Of a stretch of DNA of 64,000 bases, positions 27,613 to 35,794 are shown piece after piece. Within the stretch, counting starts at the first letter, position 1; each line of letters starts with the position of its first letter. This stretch comes from Mediterranea massiliensis (GTDB lineage: Bacteria > Bacteroidota > Bacteroidia > Bacteroidales > Bacteroidaceae): the NCBI GenBank assembly GCA_015060685.1, contig SUXZ01000004.1, positions 62,001 to 126,000 of the forward strand. Reading direction: 5' to 3'. A model generated the notes under the pieces. It was not told the DNA's origin, did not search any database, and was given only the letters and a program-made list of their open reading frames with translations. Both the position numbers and the translations under genes were made by a program.

Positions 27613-28219
27613 CCTCCAACCAACCGATGCCTTGGCGGATGATTTCGGCTTCGCCATCGGTGCAGTTGATGATGGTGGATACCTCTGTGCCGCCCATGCC
27701 GCCATCGATGACGATATCTACCCGTTCGCCAAAGAGTTCGTCGATGAGCTCGGGATTGGTGATGTAGTCGCTCTCCATGCCGTCGGGAAGGGGAAGTGAG
27801 GTGCTCATGATGGGCGCATCGAGCCAACGCGACAGCTCTTGCGTGATGGGATTGTCGGGCATACGGATACCTACCTCCTTGCGGTTGCGGAAGATTTTGG
27901 GCAGACGGGTGGTACCGTTCAAGATAAAGGTGAAGGGACCGGGCAGGTTGCGCTTCATCAGTTTGAAGGTGCTGTTGTCCAACTTGGCATATTCGCTGAT
28001 GCTGCTTAGGTCGTAGCAGATGATAGGCAGAGGTTGTTTCTTGGGGTCGATGCCTTTCAAGCGGCAGATGCGCTCCACTGCACGCTCTTTCAGCGCATGA
28101 CAACCGATGGCGTAGGTGGTGTCGGTGGGGATGATGACGATGCCGCCATCGTTCAGTACATCGGCAATGCGTTGCAACTCTTGCGGATGGTTGTTCTTGT
28201 TGTAGAGTTTGACTATCAT
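27608..28219 (-). CDS. Sua5/YciO/YrdC family protein (L-threonylcarbamoyladenylate synthase type)
   Basis: 203 residues, single YrdC domain. IIPTDTTYAIGCHAL near residues 30-45, KGIDPKKQPLPIIC (KxxxxKP-like substrate site) and PGPFTFIL match the family. Family members make threonylcarbamoyl-AMP for the t6A modification of tRNA; the YciO branch is less certain, and this protein lacks the C-terminal Sua5 domain. It is 40 bases downstream of the HAD phosphatase on the same strand. Confidence 0.88.
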   Translation of the reverse strand: MIVKLYNKNNHPQELQRIADVLNDGGIVIIPTDTTYAIGCHALKERAVERICRLKGIDPKKQPLPIICYDLSSISEYAKLDNSTFKLMKRNLPGPFTFILNGTTRLPKIFRNRKEVGIRMPDNPITQELSRWLDAPIMSTSLPLPDGMESDYITNPELIDELFGERVDIVIDGGMGGTEVSTIINCTDGEAEIIRQGIGWLEE

Positions 28220-28259
28220 AAATATTCTTTCTGCTTTCCGGACGCTGCACGCAACGTCC

Positions 28260-29057
28260 CTACACGTGTTCGATTACTCCAAAATGTACTAATGCGTTCA
28301 AAATGCCATCCTCATCCACAGCGGTGGTGGTGTAGTTGGCGGCGGCCTTTACCTCGTCGGTGGCGTTGCCCATAGCTACTCCGATGCCGGCATGGCGAAG
28401 CATGGGGATGTCGTTTCCTCCATCGCCAAAGGCCATTACTTCGTCGATCTTCAAGCCGAAATGATGGATAATCTCGTCGATGCCGCGTTGCTTGGTGTTG
28501 CCGCTGGCTGTGATGTCGGCAAAGGTGGGATACCAACGACCTATCTCGCAGTGGGGTAGTTGCGGCTTGATGAGTGCCTCTTCTTCCTGATTGATGAAGG
28601 GGGTAATCTGGTAGATGTCGGGCATGGCCAGTGCCTCTTCCCGGGTAACTTCGCGAATCTTATCTACGCTGAGCGTTTCGTAGAAGATGAAGCGTACCTC
28701 CTCGTCTTCGTTGTAGACGCAGATGTCCTTCTCGCCCACCACGATGCAGGCTTTTCCTTGCGCCTCGCAGAAATTCAGTAGGGTTTCGATGTCGCTCTTG
28801 GGTATAGGGCTTTTGTAGATAACCTCGTCTTCTACAAAACAGTAGGCTCCGTTCATGGTGATGTAGCCATCTATCAGTCCCTGTTGCTGCAACGCCTGCA
28901 AGTTGTTGATGATGACTTGCGGCCGGCCTGTGGCAATGAATAGTTTCACACCACGCGCTTTTGCCTCCTTTAATGCTTGGATGGTGGAAGCGGGTATGCG
29001 GTGGGTGTGGAAGCTGACCAGCGTGCCGTCTATATCGAAAAAGAGTGCTTTTATCAT
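28260..29057 (-). CDS. Cof-type HAD-superfamily hydrolase
   Basis: 265 residues. Nucleophile motif FFDIDGTLVSF (D8/D10), ATGRP (motif II), K in SGNTKQRGIDEII and FGDGGNDIPML (motif IV) give the full catalytic set of the Cof/IIB phosphatases, which dephosphorylate sugar phosphates or cofactors. The C2B cap lies between about 85 and 190. Substrate unknown. Probably co-transcribed with the Sua5-type gene. Confidence 0.92.
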   Translation of the reverse strand: MIKALFFDIDGTLVSFHTHRIPASTIQALKEAKARGVKLFIATGRPQVIINNLQALQQQGLIDGYITMNGAYCFVEDEVIYKSPIPKSDIETLLNFCEAQGKACIVVGEKDICVYNEDEEVRFIFYETLSVDKIREVTREEALAMPDIYQITPFINQEEEALIKPQLPHCEIGRWYPTFADITASGNTKQRGIDEIIHHFGLKIDEVMAFGDGGNDIPMLRHAGIGVAMGNATDEVKAAANYTTTAVDEDGILNALVHFGVIEHV

Positions 29058-29108
29058 ATTGAATACAATTACTATTCAGCAAAAATAAGAAAAATAGAAT
29101 TAAATTCA

Positions 29109-29116
29109 TACCTTTG
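29109..29116 (+). promoter_or_regulatory. -7 element for menA operon
   Basis: TACCTTTG fits TAnnTTTG 25 bases before the menA ATG; no clear -33 box. Confidence 0.45.
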
Positions 29117-29140
29117 GCGCATAATTTAATGAAATAAAAA

Positions 29141-30031
29141 ATGAAACATAGTTTTAAGGAGTGGATGATAGCTGTTCGTCCGTGGTCGTTTCCGGCATCT
29201 GCTATGCCGGTAGTAGTAACGTTGGCCTATTTGAATTATGCCGGTTATCAGGTGAATTGGTGGTTAGGTGTATGGGCATTGCTCAATATTGTTATCTTCC
29301 ATGCTGCCGGTAATACATGGAGTGATTACTTCGACTACAAGAAGGGTGTGGATAGGGAAGACACCTTTGGCGTAAAGACACTGACCGGTGGGATGTTTAC
29401 ACCGAAAGAGATATATAACCTTTCGTTGGGGTTGTTGGCGGTAGCCCTCTTGGGAGGCATCGGTTTGATGCTTTGCACCGGTTTGCCATTACTCTATATC
29501 GGTATAGGCGGCATGCTTTGCACCTTGCTCTATCCGATGCTGAAATTTAATGCACTGGGCGATGCCGATATCTTCTGTGCGTATGCCATTCTGCCTATGT
29601 TGGGAACCTCTTTCGTGGCTACCGGTGCCTTCCATTACGAAGTACTGTGGAATGCCATTCCTGTGGGACTGATTACCGTAGGTATTTTGCATGCCAACAA
29701 TACACGCGATATGCAGCACGACAAGCGTGCCAACATCAAAACATTTGCAATGTTGATGGGTAACAAAGCGTCGGCCTATGCCTATTGCTTTGAAATGGTA
29801 TTCCCCTTTGTGTGGGTGATTGGCTGTATTGTGGCCGGTGTGTTGCCCTACTATTCGTTGCTTGTGTTGGTGGCTTTGATGCCGGCATTGAAGAATGCTT
29901 CGATGGCAATCAAATTCTTGAAGGAGGGCATGACAGCCATTGCCAACTTGGATGAGTTGACTGCTAAGTTGCAGTTGATATTCAGTTTGTTGCTTACCAT
30001 TTCTCTCTTTGTAGCCTATTTCATCGGATGA
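29141..30031 (+). CDS. menA: 1,4-dihydroxy-2-naphthoate polyprenyltransferase
   Basis: 296 residues, UbiA superfamily with about eight membrane helices. The first Asp-rich motif is NTWSDYFDYKKGVD and the second is NNTRDMQHDKRANIKT, both needed to bind the polyprenyl diphosphate and Mg2+. MenA joins the isoprenoid tail to DHNA in menaquinone synthesis. It overlaps the CPBP gene by 4 bases (ATGA), so they are translationally coupled. Confidence 0.92.
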   Translation: MKHSFKEWMIAVRPWSFPASAMPVVVTLAYLNYAGYQVNWWLGVWALLNIVIFHAAGNTWSDYFDYKKGVDREDTFGVKTLTGGMFTPKEIYNLSLGLLAVALLGGIGLMLCTGLPLLYIGIGGMLCTLLYPMLKFNALGDADIFCAYAILPMLGTSFVATGAFHYEVLWNAIPVGLITVGILHANNTRDMQHDKRANIKTFAMLMGNKASAYAYCFEMVFPFVWVIGCIVAGVLPYYSLLVLVALMPALKNASMAIKFLKEGMTAIANLDELTAKLQLIFSLLLTISLFVAYFIG

Positions 30032-30642
30032 AACGCGTAGTCTTTACCATAGTGTTGGCCTTTGTGTTGTGGACAATCATGTTCTCGCCACTCACTGCGC
30101 CACACGTTAACTTCTGGTGGATGATGACCGCCTCGGCATGTACCTTGTCGCTGTTTGCTACATGGTTTCGCCCCGATTGGTGGAAGCAATTGAAGTGGAC
30201 ACCTACAAATATCGTGCTGGGTGTGCTGATTGCCGTAGCTTTGTGGTGCACCTTCTGGATTGGCGATAAGGTGTCGGCGTGGATGTTCGACTTTGCCCGT
30301 CCGCAAGTGGATACGATCTATGGCATGAAGGAGGGTGAGTCGCCTTGGTTGCTCACTGCCTTGATGCTCTTCTTGATAGGCCCTGCCGAAGAGATATTCT
30401 GGCGAGGCTATGTGCAACGAACACTCTCTGAACGATGGTCGCCCAATGCGGGTTTCTTGGTAACAACTGCTATCTATGCCTTGGTGCATGCAGGCTCGTG
30501 CAACTTTATGCTGACTATGGCTGCCTTGGTGGCCGGTGTGGCATGGGGTGCTTTGTATCGCTTCTATCCACAACGTTTCTCGGCCATTTTGTTGTCGCAT
30601 GCCTTGTGGGATGTGGCGGTATTCATTTGGTTCCCTATCTAA
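30028..30642 (+). CDS. CPBP-family intramembrane metalloprotease
   Basis: 204 residues with about six membrane segments. The EEIFWRGYVQR motif (EExxxR), a HAGS motif and the SHALWD motif are the metal and catalytic sites of the CAAX/bacteriocin-processing (Rce1-like) family. The substrate is unknown. It overlaps the menA stop by four bases and is followed 13 bases later by the aminotransferase, making a three-gene operon. Confidence 0.88.
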   Translation: MKRVVFTIVLAFVLWTIMFSPLTAPHVNFWWMMTASACTLSLFATWFRPDWWKQLKWTPTNIVLGVLIAVALWCTFWIGDKVSAWMFDFARPQVDTIYGMKEGESPWLLTALMLFLIGPAEEIFWRGYVQRTLSERWSPNAGFLVTTAIYALVHAGSCNFMLTMAALVAGVAWGALYRFYPQRFSAILLSHALWDVAVFIWFPI

Positions 30643-30655
30643 ATAATAAATAGCG

Positions 30656-31819
30656 ATGACCTATAACTTTGACGAAGTAATCAATCGGAAGAATACCCAT
30701 TCCGTGAAGTGGGATGGTTTGGAAACTTATTTCGGAAACGGCGACCTGTTACCCATGTGGGTAGCCGATATGGATTTCCGTACACCTCCGTTTGTTATGA
30801 AGGCTTTGCGCCAGTGCTTGGATCATGAGGTGTTGGGCTATCCCTCGGCCTATCCGGAGTGGGGACAAGCCATTGTGCAGTGGTTGCACCGCCGCCACCA
30901 ATGGTGTGTCAGTGAGGAGATGCTGACCTTTGTGCCGGGTGTGGTGCGTGGACAGGCCTTTGCCTTGCAGTGCTTTACCCAACCGGGCGATAAGGTATTG
31001 GTGATGTCGCCGGTGTATCATCCCTTCTTCCTGGTGACCGAGAAGATGGGGCGCGAGGTGGTGCGTTGTCCGCTAACGCTGAACAATCGGCAATATCAGA
31101 TAGACTTCGAACGCTTTCGTCGTGATGTGAAAGGATGCAAGGTGTTCATACTCTGCAATCCCCACAACCCTGGCGGACGGGTATGGAGCAAGGCGGAATT
31201 GGAGCAGATTGCGCGTATCTGCCACGAAAACGGAACAATGGTAATCTCTGACGAGATTCATGCCGATTTGACATTTCCACCCTACAAGCATCTGCCTTTT
31301 GCGTCGGTGTGCAGGGAGGCGGAACAGATTTCGCTCACCTTTATGGCACCCAGTAAGGCGTTCAACATGCCGGGCTTGGCCAGCTCGTATGCCGTTACGG
31401 TGGATGAGGATATCCGCATGCGCTTCCAATCGTTTATGGAGGCAGGCGAATTTGCTTGGTCGCATACCTTGGCTACTGTCGGCACGATAGCGGCCTACCA
31501 ACAGGGCGACGAATGGCTGGATGAGATGTTGGCTTATGTACAAGGGAACATCGACTACCTGGAAGCGTATCTGAAAACATACCTGCCGCAGATAGGCATC
31601 ATCCGTCCGCAAGCATCCTATCTGGTTTATTTGGATTGTCGTGCGTTGAACTTGTCGCAAGAGGAACTGGTGCGCCTGTTTATAGATAAGGCGCGTTTGG
31701 CGCTGAATGACGGAAGTATGTTTGGCCCCGAAGGGAAGGGCTTCATGCGATTAAATGTGGGTTGCCCACGTTCGCTACTTGAACAAGCCCTGCTACAGCT
31801 GACCGAAGCACTGAGATAA
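30656..31819 (+). CDS. PLP-dependent PatB/MalY-type aminotransferase (cystathionine beta-lyase)
   Basis: 387 residues. Fold type I with the PatB/MalY start (ADMDFRTPPFV), NPHNPGGRVWS, SDEIHADLTF and the PLP lysine in APSKAFNMPGLASS. Such enzymes cleave cystathionine or related C-S bonds to give homocysteine/thiols, pyruvate and ammonia; some also transaminate. Third gene of the menA operon; a strong terminator lies 22 bases after it. Confidence 0.9.
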   Translation: MTYNFDEVINRKNTHSVKWDGLETYFGNGDLLPMWVADMDFRTPPFVMKALRQCLDHEVLGYPSAYPEWGQAIVQWLHRRHQWCVSEEMLTFVPGVVRGQAFALQCFTQPGDKVLVMSPVYHPFFLVTEKMGREVVRCPLTLNNRQYQIDFERFRRDVKGCKVFILCNPHNPGGRVWSKAELEQIARICHENGTMVISDEIHADLTFPPYKHLPFASVCREAEQISLTFMAPSKAFNMPGLASSYAVTVDEDIRMRFQSFMEAGEFAWSHTLATVGTIAAYQQGDEWLDEMLAYVQGNIDYLEAYLKTYLPQIGIIRPQASYLVYLDCRALNLSQEELVRLFIDKARLALNDGSMFGPEGKGFMRLNVGCPRSLLEQALLQLTEALR

Positions 31820-31840
31820 TTGGTAGTTAAATATGGTTAA

Positions 31841-31868
31841 AAGCAAGCGCAACGCTTGCTTTTTTTAT
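31841..31868 (+). terminator. Rho-independent terminator
   Basis: AAGCAAGCG, loop CAA, CGCTTGCTT, followed by a T-run; closes the menA-CPBP-PatB transcript. Confidence 0.9.
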
Positions 31869-31924
31869 TTCTTTTTCTGAATCTTTGTGATATCAAAATG
31901 ATATTAGCTTAAAACAATAGTATT

Positions 31925-32875
31925 ATGACAAAGGAATTTGATTACAATGGATTTAAGATGAACGGTTTCTTGATGTTGTTTGTTCATCTGTTGGTAATGC
32001 CTGCCGCTATGGTTTGGGGATTTAGTATGATGCAAGTTTGGAGCTTTATTATTGCGGTGATCTTGGGCATCTCTTGGTTCTTTGTGCTGGCCGGCTACAT
32101 GCAGTTGGAGCCAAACGAAGCGCGCGCAATGGTGTTCTTCGGTAAATATCGCGGTACGTTTAAGGAGACAGGTTTCTTTTGGGTGAATCCTTTCTTGGAT
32201 AAGAAGAAACTTTCGCTTCGTGCCCGCAACTTGGATGTGGAGCCTATCAAGGTGAACGACAAAATCGGTAACCCGATATTGATTGGTTTGGTGTTGGTAT
32301 GGAAGTTGAAAGATACCTATAAGGCGATGTTCGAAATCGACTCGCAAACCATGGCGGCCGATACTACAACCAAGGGCAACCAAGTGAGTGTGGGTAATGC
32401 TGTGGCCAATCGTATGAATGCCTTCGAAAACTTCGTGAAGATTCAAAGTGATGCTGCCCTCCGCCAAGTGGCCGGACAATATGCTTACGACGACAACGAG
32501 AACCATACCGGCGAACTGACTTTGCGTTCGGGTGGGGAAGAGATTAACGACCAACTGGAAGCCAAGTTGAACGAACGCCTGGCTATGGCCGGTATAGAGA
32601 TTGTGGAAGCTCGCATCAACTACTTGGCTTATGCCCCCGAAATTGCTGCCGTGATGCTTCGTCGCCAACAGGCGTCGGCCATCATTACTGCCCGCGAAAA
32701 GATTGTGGAAGGTGCTGTTTCGATGGTGAAGATGGCACTCGACAAACTCTCTGCCGACGAAATCGTTGAACTGGACGATGAAAAGAAGGCTGCTATGGTG
32801 AGCAACTTGCTCGTTGTACTTTGTGCCGATGAGGCTGCCCAACCGGTAGTGAATACAGGTACGTTGCATCATTAA
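31925..32875 (+). CDS. SPFH/band-7 domain membrane protein
   Basis: 316 residues. Two hydrophobic segments (about 15-60) then a band-7 domain (about 65-290) with [16 protein letters not shown] and a long helical stretch [21 protein letters not shown] typical of flotillin/stomatin-like scaffolds that oligomerise at the membrane. It heads a four-gene group (SPFH, hydrolase, Arc-like, membrane protein). In Bacteroidetes the SPFH, Arc-like and membrane genes are commonly together, which suggests a membrane-linked function that is not defined. Confidence 0.88.
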   Translation: MTKEFDYNGFKMNGFLMLFVHLLVMPAAMVWGFSMMQVWSFIIAVILGISWFFVLAGYMQLEPNEARAMVFFGKYRGTFKETGFFWVNPFLDKKKLSLRARNLDVEPIKVNDKIGNPILIGLVLVWKLKDTYKAMFEIDSQTMAADTTTKGNQVSVGNAVANRMNAFENFVKIQSDAALRQVAGQYAYDDNENHTGELTLRSGGEEINDQLEAKLNERLAMAGIEIVEARINYLAYAPEIAAVMLRRQQASAIITAREKIVEGAVSMVKMALDKLSADEIVELDDEKKAAMVSNLLVVLCADEAAQPVVNTGTLHH

Positions 32876-32893
32876 TCCGATAACTTGAGTTGC

Positions 32894-33934
32894 ATGCGTA
32901 TCAAAAGCAAATACCTCTGGATTCTTGGCCTGTTGCCTGGTGCAACGGCCACATCCTTTGCACAAGAGCAGGCCGAACAGGTGGCGCAGGTTGTGCCCCT
33001 TGCCTACAACAAGGAGGTGATGACCGAACGCGAGGTGGTGGTGGGTGCCGACGGCTTTCAGTTGCCGGGCACCTTGACACTTCCCCTCTCGGCATCGGCC
33101 GCCAACAAGGTGCCGTGTGTGGTGCTGGTACATGGCTCGGGTCCGAACGACCGCGACGAGACGCTTGGCCCCAACAAACCTTTCCGCGATTTGGCCTGGC
33201 TGTTGGCCGAGAAGGGAGTTGCTACGATTCGCTACGACAAGCGCACCAAGGTGTATGGTGGACGCTACATACCCGAAGGTAGGGAATCCGATTACGATGT
33301 GGAAGCGGTAGATGATGCCGTGGCCATTGTTGAACAGGTGGCAATCTATCCCGAAATCGATGCTGAACGCATCTATCTGTTGGGGCATAGTTTGGGTGGC
33401 ACGTTGGCTCCTCGCATAGCCCAACGTTCGGGTCGATTGGCCGGTGTGATACTCTTGGCCGGTGCGGCCCGTCCGTTGGCGGATTTGCTGATTGAGCAGG
33501 TGGAGTACATCAACTCGCTATCGCCCTCGAAGGAGGTGGAGGCACAGATTGAAATCTTGAAACGTCAGGCGGCAAATGTGAAGAAGTTGGGTGCTTATGG
33601 ATACGACGAGTCGTTGCCGCCGTTGATGAATCTTCCGCTTTCGTATTGGAAGTTTGCCAACGCCTACAAACCATTGGAGGTGGTGGCAACACTGAACATC
33701 CCCATCCTTGTGATGCAGGGTGAACGTGATTATCAAGTGACAACGACCGACCTTAGCTTGTGGCAGATGGCTTTGATGTTCAATGCAAAGGCGCGTTTCC
33801 AAAGCTATCCGGCATTGAATCATCTCTTCATGGAAGGAGAGGGGAAGGCTACTCCACAAGAGTATAATCGGCCCGGACGCATGCCGGCGTATGTGGCTGA
33901 TGATATAGTGAAATTCATTCATCAAGAACAGTAA
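32894..33934 (+). CDS. Exported alpha/beta-hydrolase
   Basis: 346 residues from ATG 32894; the frame can be read from TTG 32885 but the ATG gives a clean signal peptide ending SFAQ. VLVHGSGPNDRDET, nucleophile GHSLGGTLA, Asp in VMQGERDYQV and His in NHLF follow the dienelactone-hydrolase-like layout common in Bacteroides periplasmic esterases. It sits 18 bases after the SPFH gene and 6 before the Arc-like gene. Substrate unknown. Confidence 0.85.
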   Translation: MRIKSKYLWILGLLPGATATSFAQEQAEQVAQVVPLAYNKEVMTEREVVVGADGFQLPGTLTLPLSASAANKVPCVVLVHGSGPNDRDETLGPNKPFRDLAWLLAEKGVATIRYDKRTKVYGGRYIPEGRESDYDVEAVDDAVAIVEQVAIYPEIDAERIYLLGHSLGGTLAPRIAQRSGRLAGVILLAGAARPLADLLIEQVEYINSLSPSKEVEAQIEILKRQAANVKKLGAYGYDESLPPLMNLPLSYWKFANAYKPLEVVATLNIPILVMQGERDYQVTTTDLSLWQMALMFNAKARFQSYPALNHLFMEGEGKATPQEYNRPGRMPAYVADDIVKFIHQEQ

Positions 33935-33940
33935 TTATCC

Positions 33941-34147
33941 GTGGCAAAGAAAGAGAATACAACCAAGAGTTTTGTCCTGCGCATTGATGCCGAGACGATG
34001 GATGCCATAGAGAAATGGGCAGCCGATGAGTTTCGTAGCACCAATGGACAGCTTCAATGGATTATTGCCGAGGCATTGAAGAAGAGCGGGCGAATGAAGA
34101 AATCTAAAAAACAATCGAACCATGAAGAGGAAACACACAATGATTAA
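33941..34147 (+). CDS. Arc-like ribbon-helix-helix protein
   Basis: 68 residues from a GTG start. KSFVLRIDAETMDAIEKWA followed by STNGQLQWIIAEALKK fits a ribbon-helix-helix DNA-binding fold (one strand, two helices) as in Arc/MetJ, with a basic then acidic tail. It lies between the exported hydrolase and a membrane protein whose frame it overlaps. It could be the regulator of this cluster; no toxin partner is visible, so a toxin-antitoxin reading is not favoured. Confidence 0.75.
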   Translation: MAKKENTTKSFVLRIDAETMDAIEKWAADEFRSTNGQLQWIIAEALKKSGRMKKSKKQSNHEEETHND

Positions 34148-34610
34148 TTTAGGAAGGTATTTCGTGGACGACGAATTGTCGATTCGCTTTACACCTTCGG
34201 TTATTGATAGAATTCTTGAGGTAGCGGCAATCGTGATTAGTGTGGTTGCCTTTGGTCTTGCATGTTATGGAATCTATTCGTTGCCGATAAATCCACCCAT
34301 TCTGTTGTGGCTCTGCCCGTTTGTAATACCTCTTATGACTTTTGTGCTCTATCGCTTAGGTTATGCTTCGCCGCAGAAGATATCGTTTCCGTTTCGTATC
34401 ACCAAGCAGAACTTGGGCATGCAATACTTGTTGGCCGTGCGGTTGTCCAGGGTGTTGAACATCATTCTCAGCCTGATGGTTTTATGCTCGGTGTTGACGT
34501 TGGTGGCGCAAACCCATCAAACAATCTTGCCCAAAGTTATTCTGTTGCTATCGTTATTGATGCTTGTATGCTTGGTAATTTACTTTATCCTGGCCTATCG
34601 TTATCGCTAA
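34122..34610 (+). CDS. Small membrane protein of the SPFH/Arc cluster
   Basis: 162 residues (156 if ATG 34140 is used, which overlaps the previous stop in the ATGATTAA manner). Four hydrophobic segments at about 30-55, 60-78, 105-128 and 135-158. The first pair is joined by a short PINPP loop. No catalytic motif is seen and I do not recognise the family beyond a loose resemblance to DUF1648/SdpI-type proteins. Overlap with the Arc-like gene argues for coupled translation. Confidence 0.65.
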   Translation: MKRKHTMINLGRYFVDDELSIRFTPSVIDRILEVAAIVISVVAFGLACYGIYSLPINPPILLWLCPFVIPLMTFVLYRLGYASPQKISFPFRITKQNLGMQYLLAVRLSRVLNIILSLMVLCSVLTLVAQTHQTILPKVILLLSLLMLVCLVIYFILAYRYR

Positions 34611-34667
34611 TTGGTAGTGTTGCGAGCCTTTTTGTGCAAATTGGTTAGCAGTTAGGTAAATATTTCC

Positions 34668-34675
34668 TATATTTG
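34668..34675 (+). promoter_or_regulatory. -7 element 4 bases before the Rid-type start (leaderless candidate)
   Basis: TATATTTG is followed by CGCC and then ATG at 34680. With the -7 box ending about 4 bases before the transcription start, the mRNA would begin at or next to the start codon. TTGG at 34641 is the only -33 candidate. Confidence 0.55.
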
Positions 34676-34679
34676 CGCC

Positions 34680-35792
34680 ATGAAAAATAGCAAAACATCA
34701 ATATTCGAATATAAATCTTCGGTTGGCCCTTCGGAATATCACCTGATAGTGGAGGTGATCAACCCTATGCTGAACTACGGAGAGCAATTAGCCGAGTTGC
34801 TGACGGCTTATGATGATGCGTTGAAGCAACTGCCCGGTGCGGTATCTGTATTCAAACGCTATTTCCTAAGCGATGCCGCCAACCAAGCAGATTCGCTGAT
34901 GGCCAACGAAACATCGGGCTGCGCCGTATCGGTTGTTGAACAAGCTCCTTTGAATGGAACGAAAATAGCCCTTTGGGCATACTTGGTGACGGGTGTGCAG
35001 ACACGCACGTTGCAAGGCGGCTTGTTTGAAGTGACGCACGGCAACTACCGCCACTATTGGGTAGGTAGTGCCTTTAACCGTGCCGCCACTTCGGAATACC
35101 AGACACGCTTGTTGCTGAACGACTACGTAATGCAATTGTTGGAACAAGGTTGCACCTTGGCCGAGAATTGTGTGCGCACCTGGTTCTTTGTTCAGAACGT
35201 AGATGTGAACTATGGCGGGGTGGTGAAAGCCCGTAAAGAGGTGTTCTTGACACAAAACTTAACGGAGAATACACACTATATAGCCAGTACGGGTATTGGC
35301 GGACGACATGCCGACCCAAAGGTGTTGGTGCAAATGGATAGTTACGCCATCGGTGGCTTGCAACCCGGACAGGTGAAATACTTGTATGCACCTACTCACT
35401 TGAATCCTACTTACGAGTATGGCGTGACTTTTGAACGCGGTAGCTATGTGGAGTATGGCGACCGTCGTCATGTCTATATTTCGGGTACGGCCAGTATCAA
35501 CAACCGCGGCGAGGTGGTACATGTAGGCGATGTTCGCCAACAAACCCTCCGTATGTGGGAGAATGTGGAAACATTGCTTGCCGAGGCCGATTGTACCTTC
35601 GATGATGTGGCCCACATGCTTGTCTATCTGCGCGATACGGCCGACTATGCCGTGGTGAAGCAACTCTACGACGAGCGTTTCCCTGATAAGCCGAAAGTAT
35701 TCCTGTTGGCTCCTGTCTGCCGCTCGGGCTGGTTGGTAGAGATGGAATGTATGGCCGTGAAAGATACCCAATCCTCTTATCCGAACTTTTAG
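34680..35792 (+). CDS. Double Rid-fold protein (RidA/chorismatase-like)
   Basis: 370 residues. The C-terminal third is a RidA/YjgF domain (VYISGTASINNRGEVVHVGD, then AHMLVYLRD and a closing VEMECMA strand). The N-terminal half appears to be a diverged copy of the same fold. Two fused Rid folds with an internal TLAENCVRTWFFVQNVD block recall the FkbO/Hyg5/XanB2 chorismatase layout. Canonical RidA hydrolyses reactive imines; chorismatases form hydroxybenzoates. Which applies is not clear. It is 2 bases before the CcsBA-like gene. Confidence 0.7.
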   Translation: MKNSKTSIFEYKSSVGPSEYHLIVEVINPMLNYGEQLAELLTAYDDALKQLPGAVSVFKRYFLSDAANQADSLMANETSGCAVSVVEQAPLNGTKIALWAYLVTGVQTRTLQGGLFEVTHGNYRHYWVGSAFNRAATSEYQTRLLLNDYVMQLLEQGCTLAENCVRTWFFVQNVDVNYGGVVKARKEVFLTQNLTENTHYIASTGIGGRHADPKVLVQMDSYAIGGLQPGQVKYLYAPTHLNPTYEYGVTFERGSYVEYGDRRHVYISGTASINNRGEVVHVGDVRQQTLRMWENVETLLAEADCTFDDVAHMLVYLRDTADYAVVKQLYDERFPDKPKVFLLAPVCRSGWLVEMECMAVKDTQSSYPNF

Positions 35793-35794
35793 GA

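Noticed and set aside
31904..33424. 506-codon minus-strand frame opposite the SPFH and hydrolase genes
   Set aside because: Its product is rich in His, Gln and Arg without domain signatures, while the plus strand holds recognisable SPFH and alpha/beta-hydrolase proteins; it is an antisense shadow.
33941..34610. Toxin-antitoxin pair (RHH protein plus overlapping small gene)
   Set aside because: The downstream product is a four-helix membrane protein in an SPFH operon, unlike known toxins of RHH antitoxins.
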